A stretch of DNA of 30,766 nt from JAABRU01 sp050180235 (GTDB taxonomy: Bacteria; Desulfobacterota; Desulfobacteria; Desulfobacterales; Desulfococcaceae): positions 1-30,766 of the forward strand of contig JBFXEJ010000079.1 in assembly GCA_050180235.1 (NCBI GenBank), given 5' to 3'. A program made the translations under genes and the position numbers. Positions 23,872 through 30,654 of this stretch are shown here, piece by piece; position 1 is the stretch's first letter; every line of letters begins with the position of its first letter. Below the pieces are notes generated by a model. The model made no database searches, was not told the DNA's origin, and was given only the letters and a program-made list of their open reading frames with translations.

Positions 23872-25521
23872 TTAAGCATTTTTCTTTAAAATATAATACT
23901 GCTGCGCAATGGACAGGATGTTGTTTATCAGCCAGTAAAGTACAAGTCCGGATGAAAAATTGATAAAAATCACAGTGAAAATCACGGGCATAAACATCAT
24001 CATCCTGGCCTGTCCGGGATCCCCGGGCGGCGGAGACATTTTCTGCTGCAGCAGCATGGTGGCCCCCATAATAATCGTCAATACAGGTATACCGTAAGGC
24101 GGATCCATGAAGGGGATGGAAAATCCGAAACTGAACAGCCGATCCGGCGCGGACAGATCCGTGATCCACCCGAAAAAGGGAGCGTGCCTGAGTTCAATGG
24201 CCTCATAAAGCATACGGTAAAGGGCAAAAAAGACCGGAATCTGAAGAACCATAGGCAGGCATCCGCCCATGGGATTGACCTTGTATATTTTATACAGATT
24301 CATCAGTTCTTCGTTCATTTTCCGTTTGTCATCTTTGTATTTTTCCCGTATATCCGCCATAAGCGGCTGAATCCGCTTCATTTCATTCATGGATTTGTAG
24401 CTTTTGTTCCCCAGGGGCCAAAGGGCGATCTTGATCAGCAGAGTCAGAAGAATGATTGCCACACCATAGTTGGGAATAAAGTCATAAATCTCATTCATCA
24501 GCCATAGGCAGGGTTTGGCAAGAATGTCAAACATGCCGAAATGTACCAGCCTGTCCAGGCCGTTGTGCAGGCTTTTGAGTATTTTCAGACTTTTGGGACC
24601 GAAATACAGATCAAATGCAAAACTCTGCTCCATACCCGGAGACAGGGTTTTTTCCGGCCCGGTATAACGGTTTTCCAGTATGTTGTCCGGTCTGACAATA
24701 AGCTGCATCCGGGCGCCCGTCTGTTCCGCGGGGATAATGCCGGAAAGAAAATACCGGGTTTCAATGGCTGTCCATCCCACCCTGCCCTCATAGGTGTTTT
24801 TATCCTCAATGTCTTTGATCTTGACCTGCTCCAGGGAATTGTCAATCAGAGCGCTGGGCCCCTCAAAAGAATACTGGGTGTTCTCCGGAACCCGGTTGAG
24901 CAGGGCAATACTCAGATTTCCCTTCACCGGGGTATCTGAAAGATTTTTCACCTTTACTTCAAGACCGATGAGATAGGTATCGGGAGAAAAAGAGAATTTC
25001 TTTTCAAAAACCAGATTGGCCGGAGACTGCCATGAAAAGGTCAGTGATACAGGTTTGTCAAAAATATCAATCTGATCCGAATCCGAATCCGCGCTGAAAA
25101 GGGTTTCCCCCATCTGTGCCGTTCCGTCTCCGAACATGGCCGGAACATTTCCTGTTCCAGGGGCAATCAGTTGCTTGGGCAGAGAATCCGCACTGCTTGT
25201 TTCCCGGTAATTTTTCAGGATAAAACTCTGAAATACAGCCCCCTTTTCCGAAATTTCCACAGAATAAAACGGGGAACTGACCCGGATTGACCTGGGTTTG
25301 CGGTCTGCCGGGGCAGGCATTTCCTCAGACAGTGCCGGATTTGCCGGGGCTGAAGAAGTCACGGGGGGAACCGGCACGGGCAGGGCCGGGGAATCAGCAG
25401 GCTGGGCCTGTTTCGCACTTTCCTCTGTCACCGGGGGAACAGGGGATTCCACAAACATACTCCACACAAAAAAAACAAGGAAAGAAAGCGCTATGGCTAA
25501 TATCAATCGGGCTTGTTCCAT
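23872..25521 (-). CDS. yidC: YidC membrane protein insertase
   Basis: A 549-residue inner-membrane protein. The N-terminal helix is LILAIALSFLVFFVWSMFV. A Pro/Ala-rich stretch and the large periplasmic P1 domain of Gram-negative YidC fill about 60-340 (SVEISEKGAVFQSFILKNY, TWRSP-like FSWQSPANLVFEKKF). The conserved insertase core follows from about 350: IIPNYGVAIILLTLLIKIAL, ... NPMGGCLPMVLQIPVFFALY, ... and PVIFTVIFINFSSGLVLYW. It inserts and folds membrane proteins, alone or with Sec. Start at 25521 is preceded by AGGAG. It lies between yidD and jag in the usual order. Confidence 0.96.
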   Translation of the reverse strand: MEQARLILAIALSFLVFFVWSMFVESPVPPVTEESAKQAQPADSPALPVPVPPVTSSAPANPALSEEMPAPADRKPRSIRVSSPFYSVEISEKGAVFQSFILKNYRETSSADSLPKQLIAPGTGNVPAMFGDGTAQMGETLFSADSDSDQIDIFDKPVSLTFSWQSPANLVFEKKFSFSPDTYLIGLEVKVKNLSDTPVKGNLSIALLNRVPENTQYSFEGPSALIDNSLEQVKIKDIEDKNTYEGRVGWTAIETRYFLSGIIPAEQTGARMQLIVRPDNILENRYTGPEKTLSPGMEQSFAFDLYFGPKSLKILKSLHNGLDRLVHFGMFDILAKPCLWLMNEIYDFIPNYGVAIILLTLLIKIALWPLGNKSYKSMNEMKRIQPLMADIREKYKDDKRKMNEELMNLYKIYKVNPMGGCLPMVLQIPVFFALYRMLYEAIELRHAPFFGWITDLSAPDRLFSFGFSIPFMDPPYGIPVLTIIMGATMLLQQKMSPPPGDPGQARMMMFMPVIFTVIFINFSSGLVLYWLINNILSIAQQYYILKKNA

Positions 25522-25636
25522 TCTTTTCTCCTAGAAATCAGATGGGAATAATAAATCTCACTTCCGCTGCGTATCCTTTTGCACTCATGCTGTATGCCCG
25601 AAAAAGGAAGGGTGCGGTTTTTTTCCTGACTGCGGA

Positions 25637-25855
25637 TCAGGGGACAGGATCAAATCCTCCGGGATGAAAGGGATGACACCGCAGAATCCGTTTCAGGGAA
25701 AGAACAAGTCCTTTCCATACTCCGTAACGGGATATGGCCTGATAAGCATAATTTGAACAGCTTGGATAAAAACGGCAGGAAGGCCCCAGAACAGGGGATA
25801 TTATGCACTGATACAACCGTATGATCGTGAGCAGTATGGTTTTAACGATACCCAC
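25637..25855 (-). CDS. yidD: YidD membrane protein insertion efficiency factor
   Basis: A 72-residue protein. The family signature is complete: LYQCIISPVLGPSCRFYPSC, then SNYAYQAISRYGVWKG and RILRCHPFHPGGFDPVP. YidD sits at the inner membrane through an amphipathic N-terminus and aids YidC-dependent insertion. I chose the GTG at 25855 (VGIVKTILLT); a TTG at 25861 is possible and the frame is open to 25960 inside rnpA. It overlaps the rnpA 3' end by 14 bp, so it is translationally coupled. Confidence 0.93.
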   Translation of the reverse strand: MGIVKTILLTIIRLYQCIISPVLGPSCRFYPSCSNYAYQAISRYGVWKGLVLSLKRILRCHPFHPGGFDPVP

Positions 25856-26192
25856 TGTCAATTCTGTCAAACAGGTTCTGAAGCGATAAAAAAAAACTGC
25901 TGCCCGGCAGTTGTGCGGCTTCCTTTGTGACAACAATACTGATATCCCTTTTTTCTGCAATTCTGCTCCTGTGCAAACGGAAAAACTCCCTGCACAGGCG
26001 TTTCATCCTGTTGCGGACCACGGCATTGCCTGTTTTTTTTGTAACAGTGACTCCCAGGCGGCTGCGTCCGTTTTTTCCCTCTCCGACATATGCAATAAAA
26101 TACCTGTTGCGGATTTTCTGCCCGGACTTTGACAGTCGGAGAAATTCGGATCGTTTTAAAATCCTGTCTGCTTTGCTGTAGGAAAATTTCAA
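25842..26192 (-). CDS. rnpA: Ribonuclease P protein component
   Basis: A 116-residue basic protein. Family motifs: ILKRSEFLRLSKSGQKIRNR near the start, RLGVTVTKKTGNAVVRNRMK with the RNR signature, then REFFRLHR and DISIVVTKEAA. It binds the RNase P RNA and helps process the 5' ends of tRNAs. It begins with TTG at 26192, 46 bp after rpmH, and overlaps yidD by 14 bp. Length is normal. Confidence 0.95.
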   Translation of the reverse strand: MKFSYSKADRILKRSEFLRLSKSGQKIRNRYFIAYVGEGKNGRSRLGVTVTKKTGNAVVRNRMKRLCREFFRLHRSRIAEKRDISIVVTKEAAQLPGSSFFLSLQNLFDRIDSGYR

Positions 26193-26238
26193 CAGGTACC
26201 GTTTCCGCAGTCCTTGAAGTTTACGCCCATGTATGGCA

Positions 26239-26373
26239 TCAGACCGTCAGCCGTTTTCTGCCTTTGGCTCTGCGCCGTTTGATTATATTGCGTCCCTGTG
26301 ATGTGGACATCCGTTTGCGGAAACCGTGGGTCCGGGCATGCTTGATCCGGCTGGGCTGGAACGTTCTTTTCAT
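26239..26373 (-). CDS. rpmH: Ribosomal protein bL34
   Basis: A 44-residue, very basic protein: MKRTFQPSRIKHARTHGFRK, then RMSTSQGRNIIKRRRAKGRK and RLTV. This is the complete bL34 sequence. Start at 26373 follows GGAGGTGTATC. It heads the rpmH-rnpA-yidD-yidC-jag cluster. In many bacteria dnaA or oriC lies on the other side of rpmH; here rng does instead. Confidence 0.97.
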   Translation of the reverse strand: MKRTFQPSRIKHARTHGFRKRMSTSQGRNIIKRRRAKGRKRLTV

Positions 26374-26424
26374 GATACACCTCCGTTTTTGTTAAATAAG
26401 TTAAGTATGAAATTAAAAAAACAC

Positions 26425-26487
26425 AGACAAAAAAACCGGGGCTGTTTATGCCCGGCAGATTAACCATACGATTTAAGCATAAACAGC
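26425..26487 (-). terminator. Terminator between rng and rpmH
   Basis: An 11-bp stem, GCTGTTTATGC at 26441-26451 and GCATAAACAGC at 26477-26487, lies right after rng. On the minus strand it is followed by CCCCGGTTTTTTTG. The loop is long (25 nt). It would end the rng transcript and separate it from rpmH; the rpmH promoter should lie between about 26374 and 26430. Confidence 0.65.
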
Positions 26488-26513
26488 TCTTTCCGTCAAG
26501 ATGAAAAATGCTC

Positions 26514-28046
26514 TCAGCATTTTACTGTCTCAAAAATATCAAATTCCTCAATATGAAAATCCGCATTGGGATAAATTACCACCTGTTTTCCCAGAGTGCA
26601 TTCCAAAGAAACAATGATATGATTTTCCTCACCGTGGAGCAGTTCCGCAATTTCCGGATTCATCCGGATGGTCATCCGTCCCCCGCTCATGTCCTGGGCC
26701 TGGCGCATGGCTTCCCGGTAAATACTGTAGCAGATGGACTGGCGGGACATGAGATATCCCTCTCCTTCACAGTAAAAACAGGGTTCGCAAAGGAAACGGT
26801 TTAAGGGTTTGCGTATCCGTTTCCGGGTCATCTGGATCAGTCCCATGTCAGACATGGGCAGGATATGGGTTTTGTTCCGGTCCTTTTTCAGGGTATCTTT
26901 CAGGGCATTGAAGATTTTCTCCTGGTTTGATTTTTTCTCCATATCGATAAAATCAATAATGATAATGCCGCCAATATCCCGAAGCCGGATCTGATAGGCC
27001 AGTTCCTTTACTGCTTCGAGATTGGTTTTGAGAATGGTTTCCTCCAGATTGTGCTTTCCCACATAACGGCCCGTGTTCACGTCAATGGCCACCAAAGCCT
27101 CGGTATGCTCTATTACAATATAGCCTCCGGATTTGAGCCATACCTTTTTTTTCAGGGCACGGGATATGTCCCCTTCCAGATTGTAAGCGTCAAAAATGGG
27201 TTCACGGCCATCGTAAAATTCCACTGAATCCTTCAGCCGGGGCATGAAGGTGTCAAGAAATTCAAGAATGGATCGGTAGGTTTCCCGTGAATCCACAACC
27301 ACCTGATCAGCCTCATGGGTCAGCAGATCCCGGACAGCACGGAGACTGACCGTAAGTTCCTGGTGCAGCAGAGACGGAGCCGGAAGACCGGCATATTTTT
27401 TCTGTATGTTTTCCCACAGATTTTTCAGAAATTCCATCTCGTTGACAAGTTTTTCCATCTGAACACCTTCCGCTGCGGTTCTGACAATATATCCCGTATC
27501 GTCTTTCCGCAGCGATGCAATCAGATTTTTCAGACGGATGCGCTCCTCCTCATCCTCAATCCGCCGGGATACGCCCACATGGTTTGAAGATGGCATGAGC
27601 ACCAGAAAACGTCCCGGAAGGGAAATATAGGAAGTCACGCGTGATCCCTTTGTTCCGATGGGGGATTTTGCCACCTGCACCATGATTTCCCTGCCTTCGC
27701 ACAGAATATCCTCAATGTGGATTTCAGGTTCCTGATGTATGGCAGATGTATCGGTTTCCGCCTCCTCCCCATCCCCTTCTTCCGTATCCGGGAACAGATC
27801 CTGATATTCCTGTCCTCTGTCTCCGAGCACATCATCCACATAGATAAAGGCAGCCTGGTGCAGGCCAATATCCACAAACGCGGCCTGCATTCCGGGCAGA
27901 ACCCGCTGCACCCTGCCTTTGTAAATATTTCCGGCTATGTCTGAATCGTCTTTGCGTTCAATGAAAAGTTCCGCAATGGTTCCCTCTTCCAGAAGAGCAA
28001 CACGGGTTTCATGATTGCTGACGTTGATAACTAGTTTTCTGTGCAT
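26514..28046 (-). CDS. rng: Ribonuclease G (RNase E/G family)
   Basis: A 510-residue RNase E/G family protein without the long RNase E tail. The S1 domain lies at about 36-130 (GNIYKGRVQRVLPGMQAAFV, DIGLHQAAFIYVDDVL). The catalytic DNase I-like core carries IEHTEALVAIDVNTGRYVGK near residue 320 and LRDIGGIIIIDFIDM near 363, each supplying a metal-binding Asp. A CEPCFYCEGEGY zinc-type cluster follows near 415-430. It processes 16S rRNA and decays mRNA. Start at 28046 (MHRKLVINVSNHETRVALLE), preceded by AGGGAA. A short acidic insert in the S1 domain (DTEEGDGEEAETD) is common in deltaproteobacterial relatives. Confidence 0.94.
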   Translation of the reverse strand: MHRKLVINVSNHETRVALLEEGTIAELFIERKDDSDIAGNIYKGRVQRVLPGMQAAFVDIGLHQAAFIYVDDVLGDRGQEYQDLFPDTEEGDGEEAETDTSAIHQEPEIHIEDILCEGREIMVQVAKSPIGTKGSRVTSYISLPGRFLVLMPSSNHVGVSRRIEDEEERIRLKNLIASLRKDDTGYIVRTAAEGVQMEKLVNEMEFLKNLWENIQKKYAGLPAPSLLHQELTVSLRAVRDLLTHEADQVVVDSRETYRSILEFLDTFMPRLKDSVEFYDGREPIFDAYNLEGDISRALKKKVWLKSGGYIVIEHTEALVAIDVNTGRYVGKHNLEETILKTNLEAVKELAYQIRLRDIGGIIIIDFIDMEKKSNQEKIFNALKDTLKKDRNKTHILPMSDMGLIQMTRKRIRKPLNRFLCEPCFYCEGEGYLMSRQSICYSIYREAMRQAQDMSGGRMTIRMNPEIAELLHGEENHIIVSLECTLGKQVVIYPNADFHIEEFDIFETVKC

Positions 28047-28289
28047 TCTGTTCCCTGCTGTATGGGGTTATATTTTTCTGTGATACGGGATGCAGAGTCC
28101 ATCATCCCTTTCCGTTCCCGACTGCCCTTTCCCTCAGCAGCACTTCGGGCAGTTGCCCGGATGAAAATTTGTTATTATAGCACATAAATTTTGGATGGGC
28201 AACCGATACCTTCTGAAAAAGCATGGACGGATGAAAGAGACGGGAAATATTTTGAGATAAATCCCCTTTATCCTGCAAATCCTGTGAAC
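28047..28289. other. Gene-free upstream region of rng
   Basis: Part of the 1.36-kb gene-poor gap 28047-29407. It should contain the rng promoter. A 69-codon open frame crosses it (28102-28311), but its sequence includes a repeat-like TCCTGCAAATCCTGTGAACT segment and no domain, so I read it as non-coding. Confidence 0.4.
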
Positions 28290-28424
28290 TCACCTTACGC
28301 AGTCTCTCCAAAAAATCAGAAAATTACCCGTTTTCACAGTCATTCCGGCAAAAGCCGGAATCCGTTATTCTCAAGGGTTTCCGGATAGCGACTTCCGCCG
28401 GTATGACGGCAGTGCGTAAGGTGA
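28290..28424. repeat. Palindromic element with TCACCTTACGCA ends
   Basis: Inverted 12-bp ends TCACCTTACGCA (28290-28301) and TGCGTAAGGTGA (28413-28424). Inside is the stem CATTCCGGCAAAAGCCGGAA and a CCGGATAGC/GCCGGTATG pair. The interior shares CCGG-rich words with the element at 213-352. Confidence 0.55.
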
Positions 28425-28483
28425 TCTGTGAATTACTTTTGATGAATCCGTAAAAAATCAGAAATCCCGCCATTTACGCGAAA

Positions 28484-28669
28484 ACCGATTCGCCATTGAA
28501 AATATACTTATGAAACACACCTGCCCCTCTCAGGAGGGGATTTTCTGAGAAAATCGGTAGTGGGTCAAACCGGTTGATGACGCGGAAAAAACTCTCCCCT
28601 CCCTCAAGGGCGGGTAATTCCAGAATCAAATGATTTGACCCACTATCAAAAAATCAATGGCGAATCGGT
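28484..28669. mobile_element. 186-bp MITE-like element with nested inverted repeats
   Basis: Perfect 16-bp inverted ends ACCGATTCGCCATTGA at 28484-28499 and 28654-28669. Inside, GTAGTGGGTCAAA near 28556 pairs with TTTGACCCACTA near 28634, and CCCCTCTCAGGAGGGG forms a small hairpin. There is no gene. The ends are the repeat family seen at 17.7 and 22.2-22.8 kb. Confidence 0.6.
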
Positions 28670-28673
28670 ATTA

Positions 28674-28773
28674 TACCGAATCGCCAGTGAAGACATGCTT
28701 TTAAAAATAGCAAATTTTTGTAATTAAACAGAAAAAAATTTTTTTATTGTATAAATTCAATAGAGATTCGGTA
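28674..28773. repeat. Second CGCCATTGAA-family element, decayed
   Basis: Left arm TACCGAATCGCCAGTGAA (28674-28691) and right arm TTCAATAGAGATTCGGTA (28756-28773) match as inverted repeats at 14 of 18 positions. The interior is AT-rich. It abuts the element at 28484-28669. Confidence 0.5.
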
Positions 28774-28838
28774 TTACATCGTAATGACGCAATACTCTGA
28801 AATCAGAGTTTTTAGCGAACCATCATGGTTCAGACAAG

Positions 28839-28880
28839 AAAAAACCGGAAAGGAACAGGAAAATTCCATTCCGGTTTTTT
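28839..28880. terminator. Strong bidirectional terminator
   Basis: A perfect 12-bp stem, AAAAAACCGGAA at 28839-28850 and TTCCGGTTTTTT at 28869-28880. It has T-runs on both strands. It lies about 40 bp after the stop of the PEP-CTERM-like remnant and probably ended that former gene. Confidence 0.8.
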
Positions 28881-28921
28881 TATAAAAAATCCGGAGAGTA
28901 ATGCCTCACAAAGGGAGTGAT

Positions 28922-29020
28922 TCACTTTTTTTGATTTTTTTTCCGTGCGCTGACACCAACTCCCAGAAGTCCGGAGCCGAGGATGACCGGAATTATCCGG
29001 TGAACAGAACAGAGCAGAAT
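28922..29020 (-). pseudogene. C-terminal remnant resembling a PEP-CTERM/exosortase-sorted protein
   Basis: The only open frame with sense here is 32 codons long and ends PVILGSGLLGVGVSARKKNQ-KK-stop. The pattern (Pro, a short LGSGLLGLG-like membrane helix, then a basic tail) is that of PEP-CTERM anchors, which often read VWLLGSGLLGLAGFRRK. A TGA cuts the frame just upstream and there is no start codon with a body. A strong terminator follows. I read it as the 3' end of a lost secreted-protein gene. Confidence 0.45.
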
Positions 29021-29305
29021 TCATCAAAAATTAAAGATTAAACCTGCAAAGTGGATCAGTTTCTAACCCTGCAATATCATTTAGGCATATTTCATAATGA
29101 ATTGGAAAATTCAGTGTTGATTACAGGATAATGATCTGTAATAAAACATATTTTATGAGATTATATTTGAGTAGTGGATCTGCACGAAATGGTCAGGATT
29201 CAACTATTTCATATTATTATGTTTTATGACAAATACTGATTTTTATCTATATATAATAAATACAAATGGTTAAATGATACACCCATTATGCTGCTTATAC
29301 TGATT

Positions 29306-29370
29306 TTAAATAAGATATTGATTTATAAATTTAAAAATATCAGTATAAAAAGTACCACTACCCATTTTTT
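29306..29370. repeat. 65-bp dispersed repeat, copy 2
   Basis: Same orientation as 351-415, about 63/65 identical. On the minus strand it contains ATG then MKKWVVVLFILIFLNL and a stop, a hydrophobic 16-residue peptide. It sits directly after the truncated cassette gene at 29408. Confidence 0.7.
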
Positions 29371-29407
29371 CATGGAAATCGCCTAAGTTTCCTGATCAAA
29401 AAATTAA

Positions 29408-29569
29408 TCATTCAGAAACCGGAATTTTGCGTCTTGCAGATATATTTTTTCCGGTATAACAATAAATTACCTGAGATATAAACTGTTCAGGTTCCCTATT
29501 ATTCAGTTGCCCAACAATTTTTAATAATTCATCAAAATGCAATTCTGTTTTGATATGAAACAGTGACAT
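29408..29569 (-). CDS. Small cassette-borne protein, likely a truncated antitoxin-like gene
   Basis: 53 residues: MSLFHIKTELHFDELLKIVG, QLNNREPEQFISQVIYCYTG, then KNISARRKIPVSE. The pattern (KTxLxFDELLxxVxQL ... ELEQFVSQVIxLxAxRK) resembles small antitoxin-like proteins found beside PIN toxins in environmental bacteria. Those proteins usually continue another 20-30 residues, so the 3' end appears lost. Start at 29569 follows AAAGAGAGAAAA; an in-frame ATG at 29599 would add MRLINDKERK. It is the first gene after the attC site at 29635. No matching attC follows, so the cassette is broken by the repeat DNA at 29306-29391. Confidence 0.55.
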   Translation of the reverse strand: MSLFHIKTELHFDELLKIVGQLNNREPEQFISQVIYCYTGKNISARRKIPVSE

Positions 29570-29634
29570 TTTTCTCTCTTTATCATTTATCAGACGCATA
29601 AGAATGCGGATGATCAGAGATCGAAGCGAGTCCC

Positions 29635-29692
29635 CACTAACAACAAGTTCAGTGGCGGGCGGTAGCCCGCCACTGCAACGCTTGGTTATGCC
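29635..29692 (-). other. Integron attC site 1
   Basis: On the minus strand it starts GGCATAACCAAGCGTTG, has an 11-bp stem CAGTGGCGGGC/GCCCGCCACTG with a 4-nt loop, and ends AACTTGTTGTTAGTG. That is the R''-L''-stem-L'-R' order of attC sites, with G/TTAG as the recombination point. Its first bases GGCATAAC are the exact complement of GTTATGCC at 30392-30399, the start of the same cassette, as expected for an integron cassette. It begins 4 bp after the antitoxin stop. Confidence 0.82.
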
Positions 29693-29695
29693 TTT

Positions 29696-29875
29696 TCACT
29701 TCGGATTGTTTTCTCTGTATGTTTTCTGCCACTCCTGAAACTTTCTTAGAGCGTCTCTGTTTATCTCCTCAACAGTTCTGCGACTGAGTTCCTTATGCAG
29801 TTCATGCCTTATTTCATGCAGTTCCCACAGCATTATATCTTCATTTTTATCGTAACTGTTTTTATATGTTTCCAT
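29696..29875 (-). CDS. Putative antitoxin of the cassette-borne PIN toxin
   Basis: A 59-residue, charged, helical protein: METYKNSYDKNEDIMLWELH, EIRHELHKELSRRTVEEINR, then DALRKFQEWQKTYRENNPK. The EDxMLWELHEIRHELH pattern is shared by small genes that follow PIN-domain toxins. Its function as antitoxin is inferred from that context. Start at 29875 follows GAGGAGCGAAAT; a longer frame from 29947 overlaps the toxin and is unlikely. It overlaps the toxin's 3' end by 14 bp and stops 4 bp before attC site 1. Confidence 0.7.
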   Translation of the reverse strand: METYKNSYDKNEDIMLWELHEIRHELHKELSRRTVEEINRDALRKFQEWQKTYRENNPK

Positions 29876-30351
29876 ATTTCGCTCCTCCGAATAATTCCAA
29901 CGATCCGGTTTCAATAGCTGAAAAGTTATTTTTCCTGTTGATTTCATGTATTTTTCTTATCGGATTTATACTGACGATATGTTTAAAATTCCACGATGCC
30001 AATGCGTCAATCCCATTTATTGTTGCTATTGCAATATGATATGCGTCCTGAGGTTCGGATTTCGGTATAGCCCCTCCGATCATATATTCGTTTGCCAAAT
30101 CTTTTGCTCTGTCGGAGAGATCGAGAGTTTTCATATTTCACTGTCAGTTCACTGATATTCTGTTTTTTTGACTCATTCTTTATTTTCCCGATTTCCTCAA
30201 CCGTTATAACCGATATGTACAGTTCATATGACAACGCCTCGTTTTCAAACCATTTCTGCGTGATAAGCTGTCTGACGGGTTTGGAAGTGTCATAAAATGC
30301 ACTCGGAACTGATGTGTCAAGATACAATCTGATTTTCTGTTTTTCGGACAT
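29862..30351 (-). pseudogene. Integron-cassette PIN-domain toxin, split by a frameshift
   Basis: The 5' frame from 30351 reads MSEKQKIRLYLDTSVPSAFY ... LYISVITVEEIGKIK ... NISELTVK. The 3' frame continues from about 30134 as MKTLDLSDRAKDLANEYMIG, KSEPQDAYHIAIATINGIDA, LASWNFKHIVSINPI. Together they make one PIN protein with its acidic residues (LDTSV, VEEIGK, QDAYH, and the WNFKHI end). Removing one T near 30136 (GTGAAATATG) would join them. So the gene has a one-base frameshift, is made in two pieces, or contains a sequencing error. It is the first gene of the cassette, 41 bp after the cassette start. Confidence 0.75.
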
Positions 30352-30391
30352 TTTTAAATCTCTCTGATTTATTTACACTTTTCAAGTCATA

Positions 30392-30503
30392 GGCATAACG
30401 CCCCGCTTCAGGGGCGCAAGACAGTGGGCGCAGACACACTGGCAGGTTGGCAACCAATTTTCCCGCCCGCTGTTTTGAGTCCCCTGCAAGCGGATCGTTA
30501 GCC
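30392..30503 (-). other. Integron attC site 2
   Basis: On the minus strand: GGCTAAC, then CCGCTTGCAGGGG, AAACAGCGGGCG, a central imperfect stem, CGCCCACTGTCTT, CCCCTGAAGCGG and GCGTTATGCC. The arms CCGCTTGCAGGGG and CCCCTGAAGCGG pair with one unpaired G, the extrahelical base expected in attC. GTTATGCC at 30392-30399 marks the junction with the next cassette. The cassette that owned this site is truncated by the element at 30518. Confidence 0.78.
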
Positions 30504-30517
30504 CTATTCACCTACTT

Positions 30518-30654
30518 AGGCGATTTCCATGAAAAAATATACCCTATTGTAGGGCGGGCACGGCTTTTTGTGCCCGCCGTTTCAGCAGGACGGCGGGCAC
30601 AAAAAGCCGTGCCCGCCCTACGAAAAACGGTATAATCTTTAATGGAAATCACCT
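30518..30654. mobile_element. MITE-like element with a 32-bp perfect hairpin
   Basis: Outer ends AGGCGATTTCCAT (30518-30530) and ATGGAAATCACCT (30642-30654) match as inverted repeats at 12 of 13 positions. Inside, 30549-30580 and 30590-30621 form a perfect 32-bp inverted repeat (GTAGGGCGGGCACGGC...) with a 9-nt loop. No gene. The left end recurs inverted near 29367-29391. The window ends about 110 bp later with nothing recognisable. Confidence 0.65.

Noticed and set aside
23855..24169. Long N-terminal extension of Jag
   Set aside because: The extension overlaps the yidC 3' end, has no Jag similarity, and a strong ribosome binding site precedes the internal ATG at 23854.
28102..28311. 69-codon minus-strand open frame upstream of rng
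   Set aside because: Includes repeat-type sequence, has no domain and ends in low-complexity sequence.
28830..29027. 65-codon minus-strand frame ending FPVPFRFFLV
   Set aside because: It reads through the strong terminator at 28839-28880. The neighbouring frame gives a more sensible membrane-anchor-like ending.
30317..30511. 64-codon minus-strand open frame at the right end
   Set aside because: It lies across attC site 2 and its sequence is explained by that structured site.
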